Shown here piece by piece: positions 1 through 6,228 of a stretch of DNA of 8,192 bases. Position numbers and translations under genes: made by a program. The notes beneath the pieces were generated by a model, which saw nothing but the letters and a program-made list of their open reading frames with translations, was not told the DNA's origin and searched no databases. The stretch's first letter is position 1. Every line of letters begins with the position of its first letter. The stretch is from SAR202 cluster bacterium (GTDB lineage: Bacteria > Chloroflexota > Dehalococcoidia > UBA3495), in the NCBI GenBank assembly GCA_009392075.1, contig VFHG01000236.1, positions 1 to 8,192 of the forward strand. Reading direction: 5' to 3'.

Positions 1-357
1 ACGATGGGAGCGGCTGTTTCCAACAGGGATCTAGTGTTCTCTCACGTGGACGGCACACCCCTCTTACCTCATTCAATCAGTCAGGCTTGGTCTAGGCTGG
101 CAAAACGGGCCGGGTATCCAGAGGTTAGGCTTCATGATGCAAGGCACAGCCATGCTTCCTTGATGCTGGCATTGGGAGTACACCCTAAAGTGGTTTCCGA
201 GCGTCTAGGTCATAACAGTGTTAGTCTGACCTTGGATGTTTACAGCCATGTGTTACCGGGCATCCAAGAGGCAGCGGCTTTGGCTTTTGATGAAGGGTTC
301 AACAACACGATAATCAAAGAACATGGATCCGAGGGTATTAGGGGTAAAATATATTAG
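1..357 (+). CDS. Tyrosine recombinase (phage-type integrase), C-terminal part, cut by window edge
   Basis: This is the C-terminal catalytic part of a site-specific tyrosine recombinase that cuts and rejoins DNA through a phosphotyrosine link. The reading frame is open to base 1, so the ATG at base 4 is probably internal and the true start lies to the left. Counting from that ATG, the catalytic signature is visible: HDAR-H at residues 44-48 (the H-x-x-R box), LGH at 68-70, and the tyrosine nucleophile Y80 in DVYSHV. The stretch GVHPKVVSERLGH is typical of integrases of temperate phages and integrative elements in Gram-positive bacteria and Chloroflexota. The last 20 or so residues, after DEGF, look like an unconserved tail. 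The gene ends 76 bases before the 3' end of a tRNA-Arg gene, which suggests that the tRNA is the integration target. The element itself would lie left of the window. Whether the enzyme is intact cannot be judged because the core-binding domain is outside the window. Confidence 0.9.
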   Translation, partial: TMGAAVSNRDLVFSHVDGTPLLPHSISQAWSRLAKRAGYPEVRLHDARHSHASLMLALGVHPKVVSERLGHNSVSLTLDVYSHVLPGIQEAAALAFDEGFNNTIIKEHGSEGIRGKIY

Positions 358-375
358 GCTGCAAATAGGCTGCAA
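355..375 (+). repeat. Short tandem direct repeat TAGGCTGCAA (two copies)
   Basis: The 10-mer TAGGCTGCAA occurs at 355-364, including the integrase stop codon, and again at 366-375, so the period is 11 bases, about one helical turn. A related 11-mer, TGCAAATAGGC, spans the junction at 360-370 and recurs exactly at 672-682, beyond the two tRNA genes. The position between an integrase gene and a tRNA would suit arm-type integrase or excision-factor binding sites, but short repeats of this size also arise by chance. Confidence 0.4.
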
Positions 376-386
376 TAATGGAATGC

Positions 387-419
387 AACAGCCCTCTCGT
401 GTGGTACGAGAGGGCTGTT
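387..419. terminator. Strong hairpin, likely bidirectional terminator between integrase and tRNA genes
   Basis: A perfect 14-bp stem (387-400 pairing with 406-419) encloses the 5-base loop GTGGT. The stem is GC-rich in the middle and ends in A/T on both outer sides, giving a short U run in either direction. It sits where the integrase transcript from the left and the tRNA transcript from the right would meet, so it probably stops both. The U tracts are short (three on the plus strand), which makes it less than ideal as an intrinsic terminator. Confidence 0.65.
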
Positions 420-433
420 TCGTATCTAGAAAG

Positions 434-509
434 TGGTGCGCCCGGCGAGACTCGAACTCACAACCCCTGGGTTCGAAGCCCAGTACTCTATCCATTGAGC
501 TACGGGCGC
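434..509 (-). tRNA. tRNA-Arg, anticodon TCG, CCA encoded
   Basis: On the minus strand the sequence folds as a full cloverleaf. The acceptor stem is GCGCCCG/CGGGCGC. The D arm is GCTC...GAGT. The anticodon stem CTGGG/CCCAG encloses the loop CTTCGAA, giving anticodon TCG (arginine, CGA codons). The T arm is GTGAG-TTCGAGT-CTCGC. The discriminator is A, and the 3' CCA is encoded at 434-436. It lies 31 bases downstream of tRNA-His, so the two are probably transcribed together. Its 3' end points towards the integrase gene, and 3' halves of tRNA-Arg genes are common attachment sites for integrative elements. The present copy would be the one restored by integration. Confidence 0.95.
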
Positions 510-540
510 ATCTAATGAGGGAATCGAGTAGAATTGCTGT

Positions 541-618
541 TGGGGCGAGCGACGGGATTCGAACCCGTGATCTCCTGTGCCACAGACAGGCGCCTTAGGC
601 CTCTTGGCTACGCTCGCC
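541..618 (-). tRNA. tRNA-His, anticodon GTG, CCA encoded
   Basis: On the minus strand this is a cloverleaf with an 8-bp acceptor stem: the extra G at position -1 (base 618) pairs with C73, the hallmark of tRNA-His. The 7-bp part is GCGAGCG/CGCTCGC. The anticodon stem CCTGT/ACAGG encloses the loop CTGTGGC, giving anticodon GTG. The T arm is ACGGG-TTCGAAT-CCCGT. CCA is encoded at 541-543. It is the first gene of a His-Arg tRNA pair. No convincing promoter was found in the bases upstream of 618 on this strand. Confidence 0.95.
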
Positions 619-770
619 ATGATGGAAATTTACCGCTGTGCCGGCGAGGGTCGGGCCAAACTAAACACAGTTGCAAATAGGCATGAATATGTTAGCAAAT
701 GGGCGTGGCTCTTACAAGGCAGCCCGGCGATTTCCAGATGTGATATGCGGCGCCGGCGGGAAATATGGCA

Positions 771-800
771 TTGTAATAACGCCCCAAGGCTAACTAGAAT
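771..800 (+). promoter_or_regulatory. Probable sigma-70 promoter of the ABC transporter cluster
   Basis: TTGTAA (771-776) and TAGAAT (795-800) are separated by 18 bases, matching -35 and -10 elements of the housekeeping type. Transcription would start near 807, leaving a leader of about 70 bases before the lipoprotein start at 878, which is preceded by a Shine-Dalgarno AAGGAA at 865-870. The rest of the gene-free stretch 619-877 holds no gene that I can support. Confidence 0.5.
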
Positions 801-877
801 AGGTTTGAGGCGTGTTCCGTATTCAACGACACCTTGGATCCCAGAAGGCACTATCCCAGATATTAAGGAACAACAAA

Positions 878-2557
878 ATGGGTTGGAAAACTCTCCTGTT
901 AGCCTTTGGAATGCTCTTTTTGGTGGCGGCCTGTTCCGGGTCGTCCGGAAGCAGTGAGACTACTCCATCGACCGGGGATTCCCCCGAGCCTACCGCCTCT
1001 TCAAGCGCACCGGCCGCCGGTGACACAACCGGCAGTGCCGAACCGCTGGAAGGCGGGCGCTTCGTCCGGCTCTATGTGGACCCGCCCACCCTCGACCCGC
1101 ACTTGACCACTGACGCGACCTCCGCCCAAGTCATTGTCGAAGTTTTCGGCGGATTGGTAACCATCGACAGAAACCTTAATGTTGTTCCGGATCTTGCCGA
1201 AAGTTGGGATATCTCAGCCGACGGCCGTGTTTACACATTCAGAATTCGTCCGGACGCCGTCTTCCATGACGGCAAGCCGGTCACTGCGGAGGATGTCCGC
1301 TGGTCGCTGGAACGCGCCACCGACCCACTCACTGAGGCGCCCAACGTTGACCAATACCTGGGAGATATCGTTGGCGTGGACGCCAAACTGGCCGGGGATG
1401 TCTTGGAGATTTCGGGAGTGCGGATCATCAACGAACGCACCATCGAGATCACGATTGACGCGTCCAAGTCCTTCTTCCTGGCCAAAATGACCTATCCGAC
1501 CGCCTTTGTCTTGGACCGGGAAAATATTGAGGCCAATCCCAAGAACTGGTTCCGCAAGCCCAACGGGACCGGCCCATTCAAGATGACCGAGTACAAGGTC
1601 GGCGAAACTTTGATCCTCAGCCGTCACGACGCCTACCATCTGGGTTCCGCCAAAGTGGCAGAAGTGGAGATGATTCTGAGCGGCGGAACGTCAATGCTTA
1701 TGTACGAGAATGATGAGATTGACATAGCAGGCGTGGGTCTGGCCGATCTTGACCGGCTGCTTGAGCCGAGCCACAGCTTGAACGCCGAGCTGACAAGAGC
1801 GGCGCCGTCATTCAGCGTCCAATACATCGGCTTGAACGTGAACGAGCCGCCGCTGGACGACGTTAAGGTCCGGCAGGCGCTCAATCTGGCGATCGACAAG
1901 CGGGAGATCGCGACCATCGTCCTGGGTGACCAGGTAGTGCCGGCGAAAGGAATTCTGCCGCCAGGTTTCCCAGGATTCAGCGAGTCGGTATCCGGCTACA
2001 AGTTTGACCCAATCAAGGCTAAGCAGTTATTGCTGGAATCCAAATACGGCAACGACCTGGATAACCTGCCTCCCATCACCATCACGACCCCAGGCAGTTT
2101 TGGGGCCAATGTGAGCTTGGACATGGAAGTGGTCCTGGCGATGTGGGAGAAGAACTTAGGAATCACAACAGAGTTTCAACAGACTGAATTCGCCACGTTC
2201 TTGAAGGACCTGAACAAACGACGGTTCCAGATGTTCGACATCGGCTGGATCGCCGACTATCCCGACCCTGAAAACTTCCTGGACATATTGTTCTACAGCG
2301 ACAGCAGCAACAATCACACCAATTACAACAATCCGGAAGTGGACGCGCTGTTGGAAAAGGCGAGGGTTGAGACCGACGAAACTCTGCGCTTCAGCATATA
2401 CAACGAGGTTGAACAAACGATCCTAGATGACGCTCCATGGATTCCTCTTTGGTACAGCGGAGAGAGGTATCTATTGGTGAAACCCAACGTACATGACTAC
2501 CTCCTAACGCCGTTAATCATTCCCAAACTCAGACACGTTTATCTAACAGACAAGTAG
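878..2557 (+). CDS. ABC transporter substrate-binding lipoprotein, family 5 (DppA/OppA-like)
   Basis: This is the extracytoplasmic receptor of a peptide- or nickel-type ABC importer. It captures the solute outside the membrane and delivers it to the two permeases encoded next. The ATG at 878 is chosen because AAGGAA lies 7 bases upstream and the protein then begins with a textbook lipoprotein signal: K4, a hydrophobic core, and lipobox VAAC with the lipidated Cys19. A Ser/Thr/Pro/Gly-rich tether follows at residues 20-58. The SBP_bac_5 fold shows its usual marks: DPHLTTDA near 73-80, YTFRIRPDAVFHDGKPVTAEDVRWSLER around 119-146, NGTGPFKM at 229-236, a VRQALNLAIDK region at 331-341, and WIADYPDPENFL at 457-468. 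At 559 residues the length is normal. An upstream ATG at 812 would bury the signal peptide and is rejected. The substrate cannot be read from the sequence; di/oligopeptides are the commonest case for the family. Confidence 0.93.
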   Translation: MGWKTLLLAFGMLFLVAACSGSSGSSETTPSTGDSPEPTASSSAPAAGDTTGSAEPLEGGRFVRLYVDPPTLDPHLTTDATSAQVIVEVFGGLVTIDRNLNVVPDLAESWDISADGRVYTFRIRPDAVFHDGKPVTAEDVRWSLERATDPLTEAPNVDQYLGDIVGVDAKLAGDVLEISGVRIINERTIEITIDASKSFFLAKMTYPTAFVLDRENIEANPKNWFRKPNGTGPFKMTEYKVGETLILSRHDAYHLGSAKVAEVEMILSGGTSMLMYENDEIDIAGVGLADLDRLLEPSHSLNAELTRAAPSFSVQYIGLNVNEPPLDDVKVRQALNLAIDKREIATIVLGDQVVPAKGILPPGFPGFSESVSGYKFDPIKAKQLLLESKYGNDLDNLPPITITTPGSFGANVSLDMEVVLAMWEKNLGITTEFQQTEFATFLKDLNKRRFQMFDIGWIADYPDPENFLDILFYSDSSNNHTNYNNPEVDALLEKARVETDETLRFSIYNEVEQTILDDAPWIPLWYSGERYLLVKPNVHDYLLTPLIIPKLRHVYLTDK

Positions 2558-2572
2558 GGGCCCGGAGCTAGA

Positions 2573-3517
2573 TTGGGCAAATACATATTTAGCCGGTTGG
2601 CTTGGCTACCAGTGATCTTGTTGATCGTTTCGTTCATCACGTTCGCTCTAGGCAGGTTTGGGCCTGGCGACCCGGTTGAGATTCTCATGGGCCAGTACAA
2701 CGACGAGCAGGTCATTGAGCGTATCCGGGAACAGCGGGGGTTTAACGACCCGATTTTCGTCCAATACGGCCGTTACATCAAAGATGTAGTCCGCGGAGAT
2801 TTCGGCGAAAGCTTCAAGTATCGCGGCCGGACCGTTAGCGAACTTCTCAAGAAGAAGATGTGGGTCTCGGCCCAACTCAACATCGCTGCAATATCCCTTT
2901 CGTTGGTCGTAGGAATCCCTTTGGGGTTGTTCGCTGCCCTTAGACAAGGAACCCTGTGGGATACGGGTACGGTTGCGTTTACACTTTTGGGCCAGTCCAT
3001 ACCTGTTTTTCTCACGGCTCCGGTCGTGTTGTTGGTGTTTGCGCTAAAGCTGGACATTCTCCCAACACATGGTTGGGGAGGCTTGTTCGACACGCGTGTC
3101 ATTTTGCCAGCGGTCGTCATGGGTGTTCCGGGAATAGCCATAATCACTAGGCTGACGCGCGCCAGCACCCTCGAAGTTATAAGTCAGGACTATATCCGCA
3201 CGGCCAGAGCGAAGGGCCTTTCTGAATTCACGGTCCAGCGGCGGCACGTTTTGCGCAACGCCATGATCCCAGTGATCACCATGCTGGGCTTCTCCCTGGC
3301 CGGGATAGCGTTCACTTCGTTTATTGTGGAGCGGTTCTTCGGAATCCCCGGGATCGGAAACCTTTTCATCGAATCCATATTTGCCCGGGATTTCCCGATC
3401 ATCAATGCCGTGATAATCATTGGCACCACTATGTTTGTGGCCGCAAATCTGATCGTCGATCTGATATACCCGTGGCTCGACCCAAGGATCAGATTGGGTG
3501 GCTCCTATGCTGCGTAA
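2573..3517 (+). CDS. ABC transporter permease, DppB/OppB type
   Basis: This is the first of two membrane subunits forming the translocation channel of the importer. It starts with TTG at 2573, supported by GGAG at 2564-2567 with 5 bases spacing, only 15 bases after the binding-protein stop, so it is translated from the same mRNA. The protein has 314 residues, the usual size. The N-terminal helix (about 8-28) is followed by the GPGDP motif (30-34), a conserved periplasmic part ending in RGDFGESF (74-81), then helices near 100-122, 132-158, 176-193, 232-254 and 276-300. The cytoplasmic EAA loop, which contacts the ATPase, reads DYIRTARAKG at 206-215. FGIPGIG (256-262) and the closing YPWLDPRIR (299-307) are also typical. 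No residue normally conserved appears to be lost. Confidence 0.93.
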   Translation: MGKYIFSRLAWLPVILLIVSFITFALGRFGPGDPVEILMGQYNDEQVIERIREQRGFNDPIFVQYGRYIKDVVRGDFGESFKYRGRTVSELLKKKMWVSAQLNIAAISLSLVVGIPLGLFAALRQGTLWDTGTVAFTLLGQSIPVFLTAPVVLLVFALKLDILPTHGWGGLFDTRVILPAVVMGVPGIAIITRLTRASTLEVISQDYIRTARAKGLSEFTVQRRHVLRNAMIPVITMLGFSLAGIAFTSFIVERFFGIPGIGNLFIESIFARDFPIINAVIIIGTTMFVAANLIVDLIYPWLDPRIRLGGSYAA

Positions 3518-4472
3518 CGAGGCAGAACTGACGGTCGGACCGAATCTGGAGCGCAGCCCAAGTTATTGGGCCATCTCCATTCGCCGGTTGCTCCGAAAAA
3601 AGTTAGGTGTGGCATGCCTGACAATTATCTTGCTGATGTACGGTTCCGGGATACTGGCCCCATTAGTGACACCCTATGGTTTCAATGACCAAGACCTTTC
3701 AATAACCAAACAAAGCCCCAGCATCAGTCATCCCTTCGGTACAGACCGGCTGGGCAGAGATATCTTCACCCGGATCATTTACGGCCTGCGGACCACCGTA
3801 ATCATCACCGTAGTGACCCTGGTCACCGGCAGCCTGTTGATCGGTATTTCCCTGGGGTTGCTCGCAGGCTATTTCGGAAGATTTATAGACACCTTGATCA
3901 TGCGAGTGGGGGAGGTGAGTTCAGCCTTTCCGGAAATTTTCCTTGTGTTGATAATAATATCCACGGTCAAAGCTCCGGTGACCGTTTGGGTGCGGAAGAT
4001 AGAAGACATCGTAGGCTTTGATATCGTAAGTCTGGGCGTGGTGGATTATCTTGTTCTGTCTTTAGCGCTAGCCATCTTTTCCTGGTTCGGAATGGCCAGG
4101 CTGGTTCGAGGTCAGGTCCTTCAGGTCAGAGAGAACCAATACGTTGAAGCAGCGAGAGGCATCGGCGTGCCAACTTCAAGGATCCTGATGCGGCACGTGC
4201 TACCCAACGTGATGGGCCCGGTGATTGTCATGGTCTCGGCGGGACTGGCCGGAGTGGCCGGCTCTGAAGTGCTACTGAGTTTCCTGGGAATCGGGATTCA
4301 GCCACCAACCCCCAGCCTGGGTCTGATGATCTTTGAGAACGGCAGCATCTCGGTACTACGGTCTAACCCCCATTTATTGCTATTCCCGGTGCTCACCCTG
4401 TCGATGCTGCTCTTCACCTTCAACCTGCTGGGTGACGCGGTCAACGACGCCTTCAATCCCCGCACCCGTTAG
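3498..4472 (+). CDS. ABC transporter permease, DppC/OppC type, with extended periplasmic loop
   Basis: This is the second channel subunit, paired with the DppB-type gene it overlaps. Two starts are possible. GTG 3498 has AGGA at 3485-3488 with 9 bases spacing and gives a 20-base overlap. ATG 3507 has a weaker GGGTGG just upstream and gives an 11-base overlap. Either implies translational coupling. Family marks (numbered from 3498): a single N-terminal helix at about 37-58, HPFGTDRLGRDIFTRIIYG at 78-96, AGYFGRFID at 123-131, the EAA loop YVEAARGIGV at 215-224, GSEVLLSFLGIGIQPP at 255-270, and the terminal LLGDAVNDAFNPR. Between the helix ending near 155 and the one starting near 184 there is a charged stretch (KAPVTVWVRKIEDIVGFD...) about 20 residues longer than in the textbook E. 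coli DppC. No ATPase gene follows; the next gene is convergent. Confidence 0.92.
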   Translation: MAPMLRNEAELTVGPNLERSPSYWAISIRRLLRKKLGVACLTIILLMYGSGILAPLVTPYGFNDQDLSITKQSPSISHPFGTDRLGRDIFTRIIYGLRTTVIITVVTLVTGSLLIGISLGLLAGYFGRFIDTLIMRVGEVSSAFPEIFLVLIIISTVKAPVTVWVRKIEDIVGFDIVSLGVVDYLVLSLALAIFSWFGMARLVRGQVLQVRENQYVEAARGIGVPTSRILMRHVLPNVMGPVIVMVSAGLAGVAGSEVLLSFLGIGIQPPTPSLGLMIFENGSISVLRSNPHLLLFPVLTLSMLLFTFNLLGDAVNDAFNPRTR

Positions 4473-4501
4473 CCTACGTCCTGGCTATGGCTTCGAACGC
4501 A

Positions 4502-4539
4502 GCTCTCCCGCAGTGAAATGTTGCCATTTGCTTGAGAGC
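4502..4539. terminator. Possible stem-loop between convergent genes
   Basis: GCTCTC (4502-4507) can pair with GAGAGC (4534-4539), and inside it AAATG (4516-4520) pairs with CATTT (4525-4529) around a 4-base loop. The structure is interrupted by unpaired bases and has no clear U tract, so it is only a tentative bidirectional terminator. Its place, in the 70-base gap between two convergent genes, is the main support. Confidence 0.3.
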
Positions 4540-4542
4540 CGC

Positions 4543-5988
4543 TTAGCTAAAGGGCCAGCGGCGGCGAAGACGGGGGAGTGCCACTAAACCAAAGGGCGCG
4601 CCGAGCAGCAGCAACATCCCTAACCCAGTTGGAGCATTCCCTGACGCCGGGACATTGCAACCCGGAGAATTTGATCCACTCTCAGAATCTCTTTCGTCAT
4701 CTCCGGTTGCTCCAGCCGGATCGGCTTCGGGAGTGGATTCAGCCGTGTCGGTCGACTCTGAGGCAGCCCCGGTATCGGCTGGCGACTCGTCAGTTTCCGA
4801 GCTTTCCGCCAGGGAGGCCTCGGCTTCAGATGTTTTCGAAGCCTCATTCAACTCGGATTCGAGTTCGTCAGGAGACGGCAGCGGCTCCAGCCCCAATGCC
4901 TCCCTCCATGCGGTATCGAGGCCAAATTGGTCCATCCCGTAAACTTCCAGCAACGCAAGGTCGATGTCCAATGTACGCTGGAGAACCGGGAAAAGGGCAG
5001 CCATACGGGCTTCCCCGTAGGTATCAATCATGTACTGCACTACGGACCGCCCCTGGCCGTAGGCGATGACGATGTCTTCAGGAGTGCCGCCGAAGGAACT
5101 GAGGTACCAAAGGGGTTTGATGCGACGGGTGAATATCCCGTAGCGCAGAGCGGCGTTGTAATCGTCGGTAGGGTCGATGTTTCCATATTCAGCAAGGCCC
5201 TCATTGAGCCAGGAAGGCACCTGGCCGATCGCTGAGCCGGCGGCTTCACCCACCAAGAGATGGGTGAACTCATGGGAGACGGTGCCGGTGACCGTCGGGT
5301 CGAAACCATGGACCAACAACACCCGTTCGCTGCTGAATGCCATGCCCTGGGTCTGCAATCCTTCGCTAACTGCTTGGGAGCGGAAAGGCAGGGCCGAAGA
5401 CATATGCCGGTAGTTGTTGTAGGAAACGATGCGCAACGGTTCGGTGGGCGCGATACCGAGAACGGGAAGCATCCGCTCCAGGTTTTCTTTGGCTGCTGCA
5501 AGGACGACGTTGGCGCGGTCTTCAACGTATTCGCCGTAGTAGTAGACCGTGATCAGGTCCTCAACAACCGTGAGCCATTCAAAGCGGTTGTCTTCGTAGA
5601 CGAATTCCTTTGAGTCAGTTCGCAACACTGCTCCGGCCTTGTCCCGCACTTCGAATGAGTACTCGATCTTGGTTCCTGGCGGAAAGTAATCGCCACCGCT
5701 GCCACTGGGGAGCACCGATTCGCCAACGACGCTGTCTCCAGGTTCAAAGTCCACTGAGCGGTAGGAGCTGCGGCCTTGTTGCTCCACCTTGCTGAAGAAT
5801 ACGCGGATGTCGTCGATTACGTCAGTGCTATTGGCGATCACGGAAAACTTTATCCCGTCGGGGAATTGGCTCTCGGCTTTGGCCTCTACCACCTTGATAT
5901 TTCCTTCATCGGCACGCGTAACCGTTGAGGCTGAAAAAGCCGATCCGGCGAGAAGGAACAAAGTTGTTACGAATACGAATGCGCGCAA
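4543..5988 (-). CDS. Exported MA-family (gluzincin-type) metallopeptidase with C-terminal sorting-like tail
   Basis: This is a predicted secreted zinc peptidase of unknown substrate. The TTG at 5988 is chosen because AAAGAGG lies 5 bases upstream and gives a clean signal peptide (R2, hydrophobic to about residue 19, probable cleavage near AFSA). An in-frame TTG at 6006 has no ribosome site. Numbered from 5988: residues 25-135 look like an immunoglobulin-like beta domain, and 139-375 form the peptidase domain. That domain carries HEFTH at 239-243 (two zinc-binding His and the catalytic Glu) and PSWLNEGLAEY at 258-268, where E263 is the likely third zinc ligand, as in Peptidase_MA_2 proteins. 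Residues 376-440 are an acidic Ser/Glu/Thr-rich linker. The C-terminus has SPGCNVPASG (441-450), a hydrophobic segment (about 455-473) and RLRRR. This ordering resembles motif-helix-basic sorting tails, so the enzyme may be anchored at the cell surface. Its total length is 481 residues. Confidence 0.85.
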   Translation of the reverse strand: MRAFVFVTTLFLLAGSAFSASTVTRADEGNIKVVEAKAESQFPDGIKFSVIANSTDVIDDIRVFFSKVEQQGRSSYRSVDFEPGDSVVGESVLPSGSGGDYFPPGTKIEYSFEVRDKAGAVLRTDSKEFVYEDNRFEWLTVVEDLITVYYYGEYVEDRANVVLAAAKENLERMLPVLGIAPTEPLRIVSYNNYRHMSSALPFRSQAVSEGLQTQGMAFSSERVLLVHGFDPTVTGTVSHEFTHLLVGEAAGSAIGQVPSWLNEGLAEYGNIDPTDDYNAALRYGIFTRRIKPLWYLSSFGGTPEDIVIAYGQGRSVVQYMIDTYGEARMAALFPVLQRTLDIDLALLEVYGMDQFGLDTAWREALGLEPLPSPDELESELNEASKTSEAEASLAESSETDESPADTGAASESTDTAESTPEADPAGATGDDERDSESGSNSPGCNVPASGNAPTGLGMLLLLGAPFGLVALPRLRRRWPFS

Positions 5989-5993
5989 ATCTG

Positions 5994-6000
5994 CCTCTTT
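5994..6000 (-). promoter_or_regulatory. Ribosome binding site that fixes the metallopeptidase start
   Basis: Read on the minus strand, AAAGAGG at 6000-5994 is followed after 5 bases by TTG at 5988. This site lies inside the longer reading frame that would begin with TTG at 6006, and no comparable site precedes 6006. It therefore favours the shorter protein. Confidence 0.6.
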
Positions 6001-6079
6001 AATCAAGTTTACGTTAGTGCTACGTCAATGTCGATAAACCGGACTTCCGGGCAGGCTAGACAACTCGGAGAATTTTATC

Positions 6080-6108
6080 TTGACGCTGATTTTCATTACG
6101 CCTAGAAT
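6080..6108 (+). promoter_or_regulatory. Near-consensus sigma-70 promoter of the mqnA-like/metF-like unit
   Basis: TTGACG (6080-6085) and TAGAAT (6103-6108) are separated by exactly 17 bases, five of six matches to the -35 consensus and a good -10. The same -10 hexamer, TAGAAT, appears in the proposed transporter promoter. The predicted start is near 6115, about 114 bases before the ATG at 6229, which leaves room for a structured leader. Confidence 0.65.
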
Positions 6109-6152
6109 TAATTGCGCAGCCCAGCAGGCACGTAATCTTCGTAGAAACACCA

Positions 6153-6195
6153 GCTATGAAATCCCTTCAGACGCTCCGGGTTTCATGGCGTTTTT
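6153..6195 (+). terminator. Intrinsic-terminator hairpin in the leader of the mqnA-like gene (attenuator or end of a small RNA)
   Basis: A 12-bp stem forms between GCTATGAAATCC (6153-6164) and GGGTTTCATGGC (6178-6189), with two G-U pairs and a 13-base loop. It is followed by G and five T (6191-6195), then GTT. This is the form of a Rho-independent terminator. It lies about 40 bases downstream of the predicted transcription start and about 33 bases before the next gene. It must therefore either be bypassed conditionally (attenuation) or end a short RNA of about 80 bases. I did not recognise a named riboswitch class in the 40 bases before the hairpin. Confidence 0.6.
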
Positions 6196-6228
6196 GTTAA
6201 ATCTTCAACCTTGACGTGGTGCAGATAG

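Noticed and set aside
323..598. Plus-strand open frame of 91 codons across the tRNA region (and 253-495, 426-620 on the minus strand)
   Set aside because: These frames run through the two tRNA genes and the hairpin; their translations are typical tRNA-antisense artefacts.
812..877. Longer start for the binding protein at ATG 812
   Set aside because: It would place 22 polar residues before the lipoprotein signal, it lies only a few bases after the predicted transcription start, and the internal ATG 878 has a good ribosome site.
577..957. Plus-strand open frame of 126 codons before the binding protein
   Set aside because: It begins inside tRNA-His and overlaps the lipoprotein start in another frame; there is no ribosome site and the protein resembles no family known to me.
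1214..1639. Minus-strand open frame of 141 codons inside the binding-protein gene
   Set aside because: It is an antisense shadow of a well-supported coding region, with no family resemblance and no promoter.
4655..4942. Plus-strand Ser/Ala-rich open frame opposite the metallopeptidase tail
   Set aside because: It is the complement of the low-complexity Ser/Glu linker, so the composition produces a long open frame without a gene.
6039..6050. Inverted repeat CCGGA-CT-TCCGG upstream of the metallopeptidase as an operator
   Set aside because: Only 5 bp per arm and not placed over a convincing promoter; too weak to claim a regulator site.
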